From Paenarthrobacter sp. JL.01a (lineage in GTDB: Bacteria > Actinomycetota > Actinomycetes > Actinomycetales > Micrococcaceae), in the NCBI RefSeq assembly GCF_025452095.1, contig NZ_CP104877.1:558001-622000 (forward strand): a DNA stretch of 64,000 nucleotides. The letters run 5' to 3'. A program made the translations under genes and the position numbers. The notes under the pieces are model-generated. The model saw only the letters and a program-made list of their open reading frames with translations. It searched no databases and was not told where the DNA came from. This document shows positions 16,061 to 24,268 of the stretch, one piece after another; positions within the stretch are counted from its first letter, which is position 1, and each line of letters begins with the position of its first letter.

Positions 16061-19000
16061 TTGAGATCCACATCCCCCGCACCACTCGCCCGACTGGCAG
16101 TCGCTGGAGCCCTTGGCATTGGCCTGGTGGCCGGTCTTGGGCTGCCCGCAACCGCCGCACCTATCCCGCCCGCCAACCCCACCGCGGGACCCGGCTCTTT
16201 CGCCGAGGCCAATATTGCGGCCGACCGCACTGCCGCCAACTTCTTCTACCGGATCCCCGCACTGACTTACCTGGGCAACAACGTGGTCCTTGCCGCCTGG
16301 GACGGACGTCCCGGCTCGGCCGCCGACGCGCCCAACCCCAACTCGATCGTGCAGCGCCGCAGCACGGACGGGGGCCAAACGTGGGGGCCGGTCCAGGTCA
16401 TTGCCGCAGGCCACGTGGGAGACGCCAGCGGGCCGAAGTACGGCTACAGCGATCCGTCCTATATCTACGACGCCGAGGCGAACAAGGTGTTCGCCTTCTT
16501 TGTCTACTCCAAGGACCAGGGCTTCGGCGGCAGCCAGTTCGGCAACGACGACGCCGACCGGACGGTGATCTCTTCGGCGGTCATCGAGTCCTCCGATGGC
16601 GGACTCACCTGGAGTCAGCCCCGGCTCATTACCAACGTCACCAAGCCCGGCACCAGCAAGAGCAGCCCGGTTGCGGGGGATGTCCGTTCCAACTTCGCTT
16701 CCTCCGGCGAAGGTATCCAGCTCAAGTACGGCCCCTACAAAGGACGCCTGATCCAGCAGTACGCCGGTGACGTCCGCCAGGCCGATGGCACCAATAAGAT
16801 CCAGGCGTACAGCGTCTACTCGGACGATCATGGCGCGACGTGGAAAAAGGGTGCCAATGTCGGTGACCGGATGGACGAGAACAAGACCGTGGAACTCTCC
16901 GACGGGCGGGTGCTCCTGAACTCCCGCGACAACGCCAACCAGGGTTACCGCAAGGTGGCCGTTTCCACCGACGGCGGAGCCACCTATGGCCCGGTCACGC
17001 AGGACACGGAGCTTCCGGATCCCGCCAACAATGGCTCCATTGCGCGGATGTTCCCGAATGCGGCACAGGGTTCGGCGGATGCGAAGAAGCTCATTTTCAC
17101 TAACGCCAATTCCAAGACCGGCCGGGAGAACGTCTCGGCGCGCGTGTCATGCGATGACGGTGCAACGTGGCCCGGTGTGCGGACCATCCGCTCCGGCTTC
17201 TCTGCCTACTCCACTGTTACCCGCCTGGAGGACGGCAAGTTCGGAGTTCTGTATGAGGGCAACTACACGGACAACATGCCCTTCGCGAAGTTCGACGACG
17301 CCTGGCTGAACTACGCCTGCGCGCCGCTGTCCGTCCCCGCGGTCACCACTGCGCCAGGGGCTACACAGCAGGTTGCCGTCACCGTGACCAACCAGGAAGC
17401 CGCCACGCTCAGCGGTGCCAACGCGACCATCTACACGCCAACAGGTTGGTCAGCCACCACAGTGCCTGTTCCTTCCCTGGCCCCAGGCGCCTCGGTCACC
17501 GTGAATGTGGCCCTGACGGCACCTGCGAATGCCAGCGGCCCGCAGAATCTGAACGCCGCATTCACGACGACGGACGGCCGGGTTTCGCAGTACACCTTCA
17601 CCGCCACGGTCCCGGTGGCGCCGCAAGTGGGCCTGACCATAACGGGGACGGCCCCTGCCCGTGATGTTGTTGCCAATCCGTACCAGGTGGGCGAGCAGCT
17701 CAGCTATTCACTGAACGTCAAGAGCACTTCCAACGTAACGGCCAACTCGGTGCCGCTTTCGGGGACGTTCGACTCCGGCTTCCTGCCGCCGTCGGCCCCT
17801 AACTGCCGGTACAACAACCTGGCCGCCGGTGCCAGCTATAACTGCACCACCGCCAGGCACGTAATAACGGCGGCAGATGTCGAGCGTGGCTACTTCGTCC
17901 CCGAGGCAAGTTTCAGCATTACTTCAAGCACGACGCCGTCGCTCACCACAACGGTTTCGTTCACAGGCGCTGCGGTCGCCTTGCGCGACGGGCTGGTGGC
18001 GGCTGACATCAGCGGCGCCCGGGCCGACGCCGGGCGTGACCTCACAACCCAGCCCTACGCGGCAGGCGACCTTGTCCCGTATTCCTTCACCGTCAAGAAC
18101 ACGAGTCCACTCACGGAGAAAGTGGTTCCGACAGCGGGTAACTTTAGCCCGTTCCTGCCTGAAGGGCCCGGGAACTGCCGCTACCTCTCCTTGGCAGCTG
18201 GGCAAAGCTACCAGTGCACGACACCCCGCCACACCGTCACAGCACAGGAGGCCGCGCAGGGCTTCTTCGTTCCGGTGACCACGTGGGAAGTCAGTTCAGC
18301 CGGCCAGGGCACCAAGACGTACCAGCTCAACGGGGGCGAGGTGGACCTCAAGGTCCGGGATGCCGCGCTCTCTGCAGCAGTCTCCGCCGAGTGGAAGGAC
18401 GCGGACGGCGACCGCTTCGCCAGTGTCGGCGACCCCGTGACGTACACCTACACCGTGGGAAATGCGGGCAACGTGGATCTGAGCGGGGTGGAGGCTCCCA
18501 TCGCCGGGATTTCGGTTGCTTCCCTTGCCGCCGGCGACAGTGTGACCGCGACGAGCGAGCATGTGCTGACGGCCGCCGACGTCGCTGCCGGCCGTGTGGA
18601 CCCGGTATCTTTCGAAGCCTCAGCCCGCAATGGTTCCTTGGAGGCCGCGGTCGCGGCAGCGGGTGATCCCTTGGAGTTGAAGGTCCAGCCCACCCGGCCC
18701 GAAAGCAGCCCGGTCCTTAATGTCCAGGAGTTGGGCGAGCCACCTGCCGACCTGGGAACAGAGGACAAATACCGTACCGGTCAGAAAGTGGTGCTGAAGG
18801 GTCTCGAATACGGGGATTGGTACTACGTATATCTGAACAAGACGGGGTACCGGCTCGGCTGGATCTTCCCGACGACGGACAACACGGTGGAATTCGTTCT
18901 TCCCTCGGACGTGAAGAATGGCCGGGACGATGTTGTGGTGCTCGATAAGGACGGCAAGCAGGTTTCCTTTGACCGCCTGCAGGTGACGCCCAAGGGCTGA
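16061..19000 (+). CDS. Secreted sialidase (GH33-type) with C-terminal repeat domains
   Basis: Secreted exo-sialidase releasing sialic acid from glycoconjugates. 979 aa from a TTG start with GAGAAAGGA upstream. Signal peptide: residues 1-33, ending LGLPATAA. The propeller has the RIP motif YRIPAL (Arg64), a catalytic-type Asp at AWDGR (~81), and five Asp boxes including STDGGQTWG (~101), SSDGGLTWS, SDDHGATWK and STDGGATYG. The end of the catalytic domain has YSTVTRLEDGKFGVLYEG with the Tyr/Glu pair. After ~425 there is an NEW3/CARDB-like beta domain, then two related ~110-aa domains (NCRYNNLAAGASYNCTTARH and NCRYLSLAAGQSYQCTTPRH), a third partial copy, and a short C-terminal module. No LPxTG or SLH anchor is seen. 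Confidence 0.9.
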   Translation: MRSTSPAPLARLAVAGALGIGLVAGLGLPATAAPIPPANPTAGPGSFAEANIAADRTAANFFYRIPALTYLGNNVVLAAWDGRPGSAADAPNPNSIVQRRSTDGGQTWGPVQVIAAGHVGDASGPKYGYSDPSYIYDAEANKVFAFFVYSKDQGFGGSQFGNDDADRTVISSAVIESSDGGLTWSQPRLITNVTKPGTSKSSPVAGDVRSNFASSGEGIQLKYGPYKGRLIQQYAGDVRQADGTNKIQAYSVYSDDHGATWKKGANVGDRMDENKTVELSDGRVLLNSRDNANQGYRKVAVSTDGGATYGPVTQDTELPDPANNGSIARMFPNAAQGSADAKKLIFTNANSKTGRENVSARVSCDDGATWPGVRTIRSGFSAYSTVTRLEDGKFGVLYEGNYTDNMPFAKFDDAWLNYACAPLSVPAVTTAPGATQQVAVTVTNQEAATLSGANATIYTPTGWSATTVPVPSLAPGASVTVNVALTAPANASGPQNLNAAFTTTDGRVSQYTFTATVPVAPQVGLTITGTAPARDVVANPYQVGEQLSYSLNVKSTSNVTANSVPLSGTFDSGFLPPSAPNCRYNNLAAGASYNCTTARHVITAADVERGYFVPEASFSITSSTTPSLTTTVSFTGAAVALRDGLVAADISGARADAGRDLTTQPYAAGDLVPYSFTVKNTSPLTEKVVPTAGNFSPFLPEGPGNCRYLSLAAGQSYQCTTPRHTVTAQEAAQGFFVPVTTWEVSSAGQGTKTYQLNGGEVDLKVRDAALSAAVSAEWKDADGDRFASVGDPVTYTYTVGNAGNVDLSGVEAPIAGISVASLAAGDSVTATSEHVLTAADVAAGRVDPVSFEASARNGSLEAAVAAAGDPLELKVQPTRPESSPVLNVQELGEPPADLGTEDKYRTGQKVVLKGLEYGDWYYVYLNKTGYRLGWIFPTTDNTVEFVLPSDVKNGRDDVVVLDKDGKQVSFDRLQVTPKG

Positions 19001-19012
19001 TTCCAGCGTGCG

Positions 19013-19046
19013 GGGGAGGCCGCCTGCGACCGCCGGCGGTCTCCCC
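19013..19046 (+). terminator. Hairpin after the sialidase gene
   Basis: GGGGAGGCCGCC (19013-19024) pairs with GGCGGTCTCCCC (19035-19046) with one mismatch. No T-run follows, so termination strength is uncertain. Confidence 0.55.
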
Positions 19047-19120
19047 TTCGGGCTGCCCGGAAATTGTTGCACGCTCCCATAGACTCGGGGTAGCGGGCAG
19101 AAGCCTGCTGCATCGTTAAA

Positions 19121-19155
19121 GAACAAAAGATCCGACTGCAATCGGATCCTTGTTC
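19121..19155. other. Stem-loop in the sialidase-subtilase gap
   Basis: GAACAA-AA-GATCCGA pairs with TCGGATC-C-TTGTTC around the loop CTGCAA. It is in the 650-bp gap between 19001 and 19651. Its position upstream of a possible 36-aa gene suggests a leader or a second terminator; the role is unknown. Confidence 0.4.
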
Positions 19156-19186
19156 AGCGCGGTGCGCTCAGTTGGTGCGGTACGAG

Positions 19187-19227
19187 GGGCATACACCCTC
19201 AACCCTCACAAGTTGAGTGTATGTCCC
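19187..19227. other. Second stem-loop in the same gap
   Basis: GGGCATACACCCTCAAC and GTTGAGTGTATGTCCC pair with two small bulges around CCTCACAA. It lies 65 bp before the candidate small gene at 19292. Two successive stem-loops and a following terminator (19412-19445) mean this stretch could also be a structured small RNA. Confidence 0.35.
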
Positions 19228-19291
19228 TTGGCGCGAGGGGTGCAAGCATTCATCGCGCTGCCGCACCCTGCCTTATGGGAGGGGTGCTGCA

Positions 19292-19402
19292 ATGACTCGA
19301 CGGCGGAAACGCAACGAGCCTTGGGGCCGCCTGAACCTGCTGGTCAATCTCAGCCGCCTTGTGGTTGAGTTCGTCCGCTGGCTCTGGCACACACAACCCT
19401 AG
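19292..19402 (+). CDS. Candidate 36-aa basic/amphipathic small protein
   Basis: A 36-codon frame, MTRRRKRNEPWGRLNLLVNL to VRWLWHTQP, with GGGAGGGG about eight bases before its ATG. A strong rho-independent terminator follows 9 bp after the stop. The N-terminus is highly basic and the rest could form a Trp-rich amphipathic helix. There is no family I recognise. A structured non-coding RNA would explain the same hairpins and terminator, so this call is tentative. Confidence 0.35.
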   Translation: MTRRRKRNEPWGRLNLLVNLSRLVVEFVRWLWHTQP

Positions 19403-19411
19403 CGGGTTACG

Positions 19412-19445
19412 GCAGCCGCAGGCCCTGGTCTGCGGCTGCTGTTTT
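19412..19445 (+). terminator. Rho-independent terminator
   Basis: GCAGCCGCA (19412-19420) pairs with TGCGGCTGC (19431-19439), followed by TGTTTT. It ends the transcript carrying the candidate small gene or RNA upstream and isolates the subtilase promoter region. Confidence 0.75.
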
Positions 19446-19560
19446 GACATTTTTCAGCTAACGCCGCGCCACGGGTGTGACAAGACAAATTATCCAAAAT
19501 GTGCTGTATGTCATATTTGGCTCTCACTAGATACTCTATGACTCGGCTGGTTGCGCGGTT

Positions 19561-19577
19561 TTGACAAAAACTGTCAA
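19561..19577. promoter_or_regulatory. TTGACA palindrome upstream of the subtilase gene
   Basis: TTGACA-AAAAC-TGTCAA is a perfect inverted repeat with a 5-bp centre, and another TTGACA lies at 19597-19602. It could be an operator overlapping a -35 element about 75 bp before the start codon. No matching -10 hexamer is clear. Confidence 0.35.
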
Positions 19578-19651
19578 AGGTTCAACCATCTGAAAGTTGA
19601 CAGGTCTTGGCGATGGAGCCCGGGCCTCCTCAGTGAAAGGTGCAACCACTC

Positions 19652-22600
19652 GTGAAATCCCAAGGAAAGAGCTTCGTCAGAAGCGGGGGACTCCGGAAGG
19701 CCGCGGCGCTCGCCGTCGGCTTGCCGTTGCTGCTCTCGTCCATGGCGACGCCGGCCCAGGCCGCCCCAGCCCCGGAAGCGCCTGGAAACGTTGCAGGCTT
19801 GGCCAAGAAGAACCTTGACCCCGGCTCCTACAAGGACGGCCGCTACATGGTGGTCCTCGCTGAGAAGCCTGCGGCAACCTACGACGGCGGCACGGCGGGT
19901 CTGGCACCTACCAAGCCGGAAGAAGGCAAAAAGCTCGACGCCGACAGCGCCGAGGTGAAGCAATACCAGCAGCACCTGCAAAAGAAGCAGCAGGAAGTCG
20001 CGCAGCAGGAAAACGTCACCATCAAACGCGAGTTCACCACCGCCGTCAACGGTTTCAGTGCCAACCTCACCGCAGACCAGGCCATCAAGCTGGCCAAGGA
20101 CCCCAAAGTCCTGATGGTTGCACCGGACACCCAGTACGCACCTGATTACTCCACCACCGACTTCCTGAAGCTCAGCGGCCCCAACGGCACGTGGGCCACT
20201 CAGTATGGTGGGCAGGAGAACGCAGGCAAGGGCACCGTTGTGGGCGTCATCGACACCGGTTACACGCCCTCCAACCCGTTCTTCGCAGGCGAACCCGTCG
20301 GCCCGTTGGTGGGCAACCCCCAGGTCGGCGTCCCGTACCGCACCGCTGATGGCAAGATCGCCATGCTTAAGGCCGACGGCGACACTTTCGTCGGCGAATG
20401 CCAGCCGGGTACCGGAACCGGCGCCGACTACGACGGCAGTGCCTGCAACTCCAAAGTCCTGAGCACGCACTACTTTGCCGATGCCTTCCTCGAGACTGTC
20501 CCGCCGGCAAACCGGGCCCCGGAAGAAGTCATTTCCCCCGTTGACGTGGACAGCCACGGCACGCACACCGCCAGCACGGCGGCCGGTAACGGCAACGTCG
20601 ACGCCGTCGTGGACGGCCGAAGCTTCGGAACCACCAGCGGCATCGCACCGGCCGCGAAGCTCTCCATCTACAAGGTCTGCTGGGAAGACACCGATCCTTC
20701 AACGGGTGGCTGCTACGGCTCGGCCTCCGTGGATGCAATCGAGCAGGCCATCCTGGACGGCGTGGACGTGCTGAACTACTCCATCTCCGGTTCCACCACC
20801 TCCACCACCGACCCCGTGTCCCTGGCGTTCCTGTCCGCGGCTTCCGCAGGTATCTTCGTGGCCACCTCGGCCGGCAACTCCGGCCCGACCGCCAGCACCG
20901 TCAACCACGGCGCTCCCTGGCTGACCACTGTTGCCGCGACGTCGTTCTCGCAGGAACTCCAAGGCACGGTGGAATTCTCAGATGGCAGCAAATTCCGCGG
21001 AGCGTCCATCATGAACCGCGAGGTGAGCGGGGCCGGCGTCGTGCTGTCCACCAATGCCGCCAGCGGCACCGGCAACGCAGCCCTCTGCGCCCCAGGCTCC
21101 CTGGACCCGGCCAAGGTGGCCGGCAAGGTTGTGGTGTGTGACCGCGGAGTCGTTGACCGCACTGCCAAGAGCGCCGAAGTCCTGCGTGGCGGTGGCGTCG
21201 GCATGATCCTGGTAAACCTGACGGAGTCGTCGCTGGACACGGATAAGCACGCCGTTCCCACCGTCCACGTGAACCCGCCCGCGACCCAGACCATCAAGGA
21301 CAAGGTCACGGCCAACCCGGCCATCACCGTTTCCCTGGTCAACCGCGACACCACCGGTTTGCCGCTGGAAGCGCAGCCGCAGATCGCCGGGTTCTCCTCG
21401 CGCGGGCCGCTGCTTGCCACCGACTCCGACCTGTTGAAGCCGGATGTCTCCGCACCCGGCGTCGCCATCCTCGCAGGTGTTTCCCCGATCGGAACCGGTG
21501 GAGACAACTTCGGCTTCCTCTCCGGAACCTCCATGGCTTCACCGCACGTGGCCGGCTTCGGCGCACTCATCCTGTCCAAGAACCCACAGTGGTCCCCGGC
21601 CACCGTCAAATCCGCAATGATGACCACCGCCGGCCCGGTGAAGCTGGCCAACGGAGCCGTCAACAAGGATGTCTTCGCTACCGGCGCCGGACAGGTTGAT
21701 CCTGCAAAGGTCCTGAACCCGGGCCTGGTCTACGACGCCACCACCGAGGATTACCTGAAGTTCATCCAGGGCACCGGAATGGACCTGGGCATGGAAGGGC
21801 TCGGCACCACAGCTGCGCGCGACATGAACGTTCCTTCCTTCGCACTGGGCAACCTGGCCGGAAAGATCGAGGTAACCCGTACGCTGACGGCACTGACCGC
21901 CGGCACTTACAGGGCCTCAGTTGATGTTCCCGGCGTCAACGTCAAGGTGACGCCGTCCGTGCTGACCTTTGGTGCTCCCGGTGAGAAGAAGACCTTCAAG
22001 GTCCAGTTCGAGAACAAGAACGCCGAACTCGGCAAGTTCGCCATGGGCTCGTTGAGCTGGCAGGGTGCCAACAAGACCGTCACCTCGCCGATCGCCGTCC
22101 GTCCCCAGTCCGTGATCGCGGACAAGGCGCTGGCGTTCACTGGAACCGGTCCCAATGGATCGGGCACCATCAACATCACCTCCGGCACCAACCTGCCGGT
22201 GGGTGTGACCATTGACGGGCTGTCCAAGGCTGACTCTTCAGCCATCGAACTGGTCCCGGGCCCGTTCGCCGGTGAGACGAACGCTTCCAACTACGTGAAG
22301 AAGGTAACCGTGGGCGAGGGCAGCGCCCTTGCCAAATTCTCGGTGATCTCCTCCGATGAGGCTGCCGACTTCGACATGTTGGTCCTGACGCCCTCAGGCC
22401 AGCAGCTTCCGGCCGCGACGGCCTCTGCCAGCGAAACGCTGTCCGTTCCCAACCCTGCACCCGGCGATTACTACGTCTTTGCCAACCTTTACGCCAGCCC
22501 CAACAACCAGCCCACCAAGGCCACCGTTGATGCTGCCGTTCTGGGGGCAAACCAGGGCAACGCCACTGTGACGCCGAATCCGATCCGCCTGCCCAACGGC

Positions 22601-22828
22601 AAGACGGGCCAGATCTCGCTGAACTGGAAGAACCTTGAACCCGGTTCCTACATCGGCCGCCTGACCTTCGCGGGCACCAGCGAGCCGAGCTTCGTCACGG
22701 TCCTGGTCAACCCAGGCGGGGCGGTAGTGGTCCCGGACGAGGAGGACCCCAAGAAGGACAAGAAGGAGAAGAAGCCGAAGGGCAAGATCCGCGCTGACGA
22801 GCCGACACAGAGCAACAACGCCGGCTAA
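19652..22828 (+). CDS. Secreted subtilisin-like serine protease (S8) with PA and fn3-like domains
   Basis: Extracellular protease of 1058 aa. The GTG at 19652 is chosen because GAAAGG at 19635-19640 overlaps the alternative GTG at 19640. Signal peptide: ~1-38 (ALAVGLPLLLSSMATPAQA). An I9 propeptide (~50-150) ends TTAVNGFSANLTADQAIKLAKDP. The catalytic triad is Asp201 (GVIDTGYTP), His302 (DSHGTHTAS) and Ser627 (GTSMASPHVAG). A protease-associated domain is inserted at ~450-560 (KVVVCDRG...GGGVGMILVN). A subtilase-type fn3 domain (~725-820) and further beta domains follow, and the protein ends in a Lys-rich tail (PKKDKKEKKPKGK). It is convergent with an operon encoding two SSI-like inhibitors, so its activity may be controlled locally. 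Confidence 0.93.
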   Translation: MKSQGKSFVRSGGLRKAAALAVGLPLLLSSMATPAQAAPAPEAPGNVAGLAKKNLDPGSYKDGRYMVVLAEKPAATYDGGTAGLAPTKPEEGKKLDADSAEVKQYQQHLQKKQQEVAQQENVTIKREFTTAVNGFSANLTADQAIKLAKDPKVLMVAPDTQYAPDYSTTDFLKLSGPNGTWATQYGGQENAGKGTVVGVIDTGYTPSNPFFAGEPVGPLVGNPQVGVPYRTADGKIAMLKADGDTFVGECQPGTGTGADYDGSACNSKVLSTHYFADAFLETVPPANRAPEEVISPVDVDSHGTHTASTAAGNGNVDAVVDGRSFGTTSGIAPAAKLSIYKVCWEDTDPSTGGCYGSASVDAIEQAILDGVDVLNYSISGSTTSTTDPVSLAFLSAASAGIFVATSAGNSGPTASTVNHGAPWLTTVAATSFSQELQGTVEFSDGSKFRGASIMNREVSGAGVVLSTNAASGTGNAALCAPGSLDPAKVAGKVVVCDRGVVDRTAKSAEVLRGGGVGMILVNLTESSLDTDKHAVPTVHVNPPATQTIKDKVTANPAITVSLVNRDTTGLPLEAQPQIAGFSSRGPLLATDSDLLKPDVSAPGVAILAGVSPIGTGGDNFGFLSGTSMASPHVAGFGALILSKNPQWSPATVKSAMMTTAGPVKLANGAVNKDVFATGAGQVDPAKVLNPGLVYDATTEDYLKFIQGTGMDLGMEGLGTTAARDMNVPSFALGNLAGKIEVTRTLTALTAGTYRASVDVPGVNVKVTPSVLTFGAPGEKKTFKVQFENKNAELGKFAMGSLSWQGANKTVTSPIAVRPQSVIADKALAFTGTGPNGSGTINITSGTNLPVGVTIDGLSKADSSAIELVPGPFAGETNASNYVKKVTVGEGSALAKFSVISSDEAADFDMLVLTPSGQQLPAATASASETLSVPNPAPGDYYVFANLYASPNNQPTKATVDAAVLGANQGNATVTPNPIRLPNGKTGQISLNWKNLEPGSYIGRLTFAGTSEPSFVTVLVNPGGAVVVPDEEDPKKDKKEKKPKGKIRADEPTQSNNAG

Positions 22829-22844
22829 GTCCTTCCCGCACTAA

Positions 22845-22907
22845 CAACGCGGGGTCACTTATGGCCCGTTCGGGCAACCCTTATGGGCCATAAGTGACCC
22901 CGCGTTG
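22845..22907. repeat. Dispersed palindrome, family A copy 3
   Basis: Perfect 23-nt arms (22845-22867 and 22885-22907) containing CAACGCGGGGTCACTTATGG, with a 17-nt loop holding GGG/CCC. It lies between the convergent subtilase and inhibitor genes, 3 bp from the inhibitor stop, where it could act as a two-way terminator. Confidence 0.88.
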
Positions 22908-22910
22908 CGT

Positions 22911-23300
22911 TTAAACGGCGCCCGTCGAGCCTCCGGTGTTGCCCAGCAGCGCCGATACGGCCTTCCAGCGCGCAATCTCGCAGCCGTCGGTCCTGCTGAA
23001 GTGGCTGTGCACCTTGCGACCACGGAACCAACCTGTCACTTCGGCCACCTGGGGCCCGCCATACTGCTGTGTGCAGATCCGGTCCAACCGTGGTTCCGGG
23101 AAGAAAATCTCCTCCCCGAACTGCTCGACGGCGGCAAGCGCCGCAGGCGCGTCCGGCAGGTTCGAGTCCACTGACTCCGGGTCCGGCGACAAAACACCGG
23201 CGGCGGACCGGAGGTGGAAGACCCTGCTTTCAGCGCCAGGGGACTCCGTCAGCGTGACAGTGAGGTCGACGTCGTACTCGGTGGGGTTCGGGGAGACCAT
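22911..23300 (-). CDS. SSI-like protease inhibitor domain protein without signal peptide
   Basis: 129 aa, resembling Streptomyces subtilisin inhibitor domains. The region ICTQQYGGPQVAEVTGWF plus FSRTDGCEIARWKAV matches the SSI core around the reactive loop and second disulfide. Only that cysteine pair is present; the first SSI disulfide is missing, which fits a protein kept in the cytosol. There is no signal peptide. By alignment with SSI the P1 residue would be Gln (C-T-Q|Q-Y). ATG start with CGAAAGG upstream. It is the third gene of a minus-strand operon whose first gene encodes a lipoprotein paralogue, and it faces the secreted subtilase. Inhibitor function is inferred. Confidence 0.72.
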   Translation of the reverse strand: MVSPNPTEYDVDLTVTLTESPGAESRVFHLRSAAGVLSPDPESVDSNLPDAPAALAAVEQFGEEIFFPEPRLDRICTQQYGGPQVAEVTGWFRGRKVHSHFSRTDGCEIARWKAVSALLGNTGGSTGAV

Positions 23301-23329
23301 GGTGACCTTTCGCTGGTGGCGTCGGGTGC

Positions 23330-24268
23330 TCAGGCGGCCAGGCCGCTCACCTCGTCCAAGAGCGGGCCTACTGCCTGGAGCACGCGGGCCCGCAACTCCT
23401 GGGATTCGGCTGCGAAAGCCCGCTGGTATTCAACGTACTCGGCTTTGCCCTGCGGTGTCTCGATCCTGATGGGCGGGTAACCCCATTCTTCAAGGTCGTA
23501 GGGCGAGGCCTGCATGTCCATGGCACGGATCCGCCACGACAATTCGAAGCAATCCATCACCAGCCCGCCCGGCAGCGCAGGAGTCAGCTTGTAGGCCCAC
23601 TTGTAGAGGTCCATGTTGGCGTGCAGGCATCCGGGCTGTTCCATGGTCCGCTGGTCTTCACGGGTGGGCGTGAGCTCGTTCAAGGCAATGGCGTCCGGAG
23701 TGTAGAAGCGGAAAGCGTCAAAGTGGGAACAGCGGATGCGGTTCTCTTCCACTACGGCGTCTGTGCCCTCGCCGCCGAGCCGCAGCTTCAGGTATTCGTG
23801 GCGCAGCTCGAACTTCTCCTGCCGGTACACCATGGCCCACTCATGCAGCCCGAAGCAGCCGAACTGCGCAGGGCGCTTTGCCGTGCCGGCCAGGATGATC
23901 CCCGCGAAGCGGACTGCTTCGGCGCGGTCGGCCAGGAAGCCGGCGCGGTCGAAAGTGACCGCAGGCGCACCCGCAGGCAGTCCCACCGAGGCGAGTTCGC
24001 CGTCGTCGAGCGTCTTGTAAAACTTCCAACCGGCACGTTCCAGCGCCCGCGGGCCACTGAGGACCACGCCGTCCCCGGGGTGCCAGCGCAGCAACTGTCC
24101 CGGTTTCTGCGTGTAGTACGTGAAGAGGAAGTCCTCGACCGGGTGCTTTTTTCCCGCCGAACGCCGGGCAAGGTAGGGGTCCGCGTATTGCGCAACGCGG
24201 GCTTGATGGGCGGCCTCCAGCCCGAGCCATTGCTCTTGGGGGAGGTGCCGCAGCCTAGTGCCCGCCAT
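23330..24268 (-). CDS. Conserved actinobacterial protein often labelled 3-methyladenine DNA glycosylase
   Basis: 312 aa, soluble. Motifs: KHPVEDFLFTYYTQKPGQLLRWHPG (~40-65), CSHFDAFRFYTPDAIALNE (~185-203), MEQPGCLHANMDLYKWAYKL (~215-234) and MDCFELSWRIRAMDMQASPYDL (~242-263). From memory, close actinobacterial relatives are annotated as 3-methyladenine DNA glycosylase, but I see no helix-hairpin-helix GPD motif and treat that label as unproven. The start overlaps the end of the upstream lipoprotein gene by 14 bp, and a 29-bp gap separates it from the downstream inhibitor gene, so it is the middle gene of an operon with the two SSI-like proteins. A link between it and the inhibitors is not obvious. 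Confidence 0.65.
   Translation of the reverse strand: MAGTRLRHLPQEQWLGLEAAHQARVAQYADPYLARRSAGKKHPVEDFLFTYYTQKPGQLLRWHPGDGVVLSGPRALERAGWKFYKTLDDGELASVGLPAGAPAVTFDRAGFLADRAEAVRFAGIILAGTAKRPAQFGCFGLHEWAMVYRQEKFELRHEYLKLRLGGEGTDAVVEENRIRCSHFDAFRFYTPDAIALNELTPTREDQRTMEQPGCLHANMDLYKWAYKLTPALPGGLVMDCFELSWRIRAMDMQASPYDLEEWGYPPIRIETPQGKAEYVEYQRAFAAESQELRARVLQAVGPLLDEVSGLAA

Noticed and set aside
23330..24268. Firm assignment as a DNA glycosylase
   Set aside because: The name is remembered from genome annotation only. The protein lacks a recognisable HhH-GPD motif, so the label is given as provisional.
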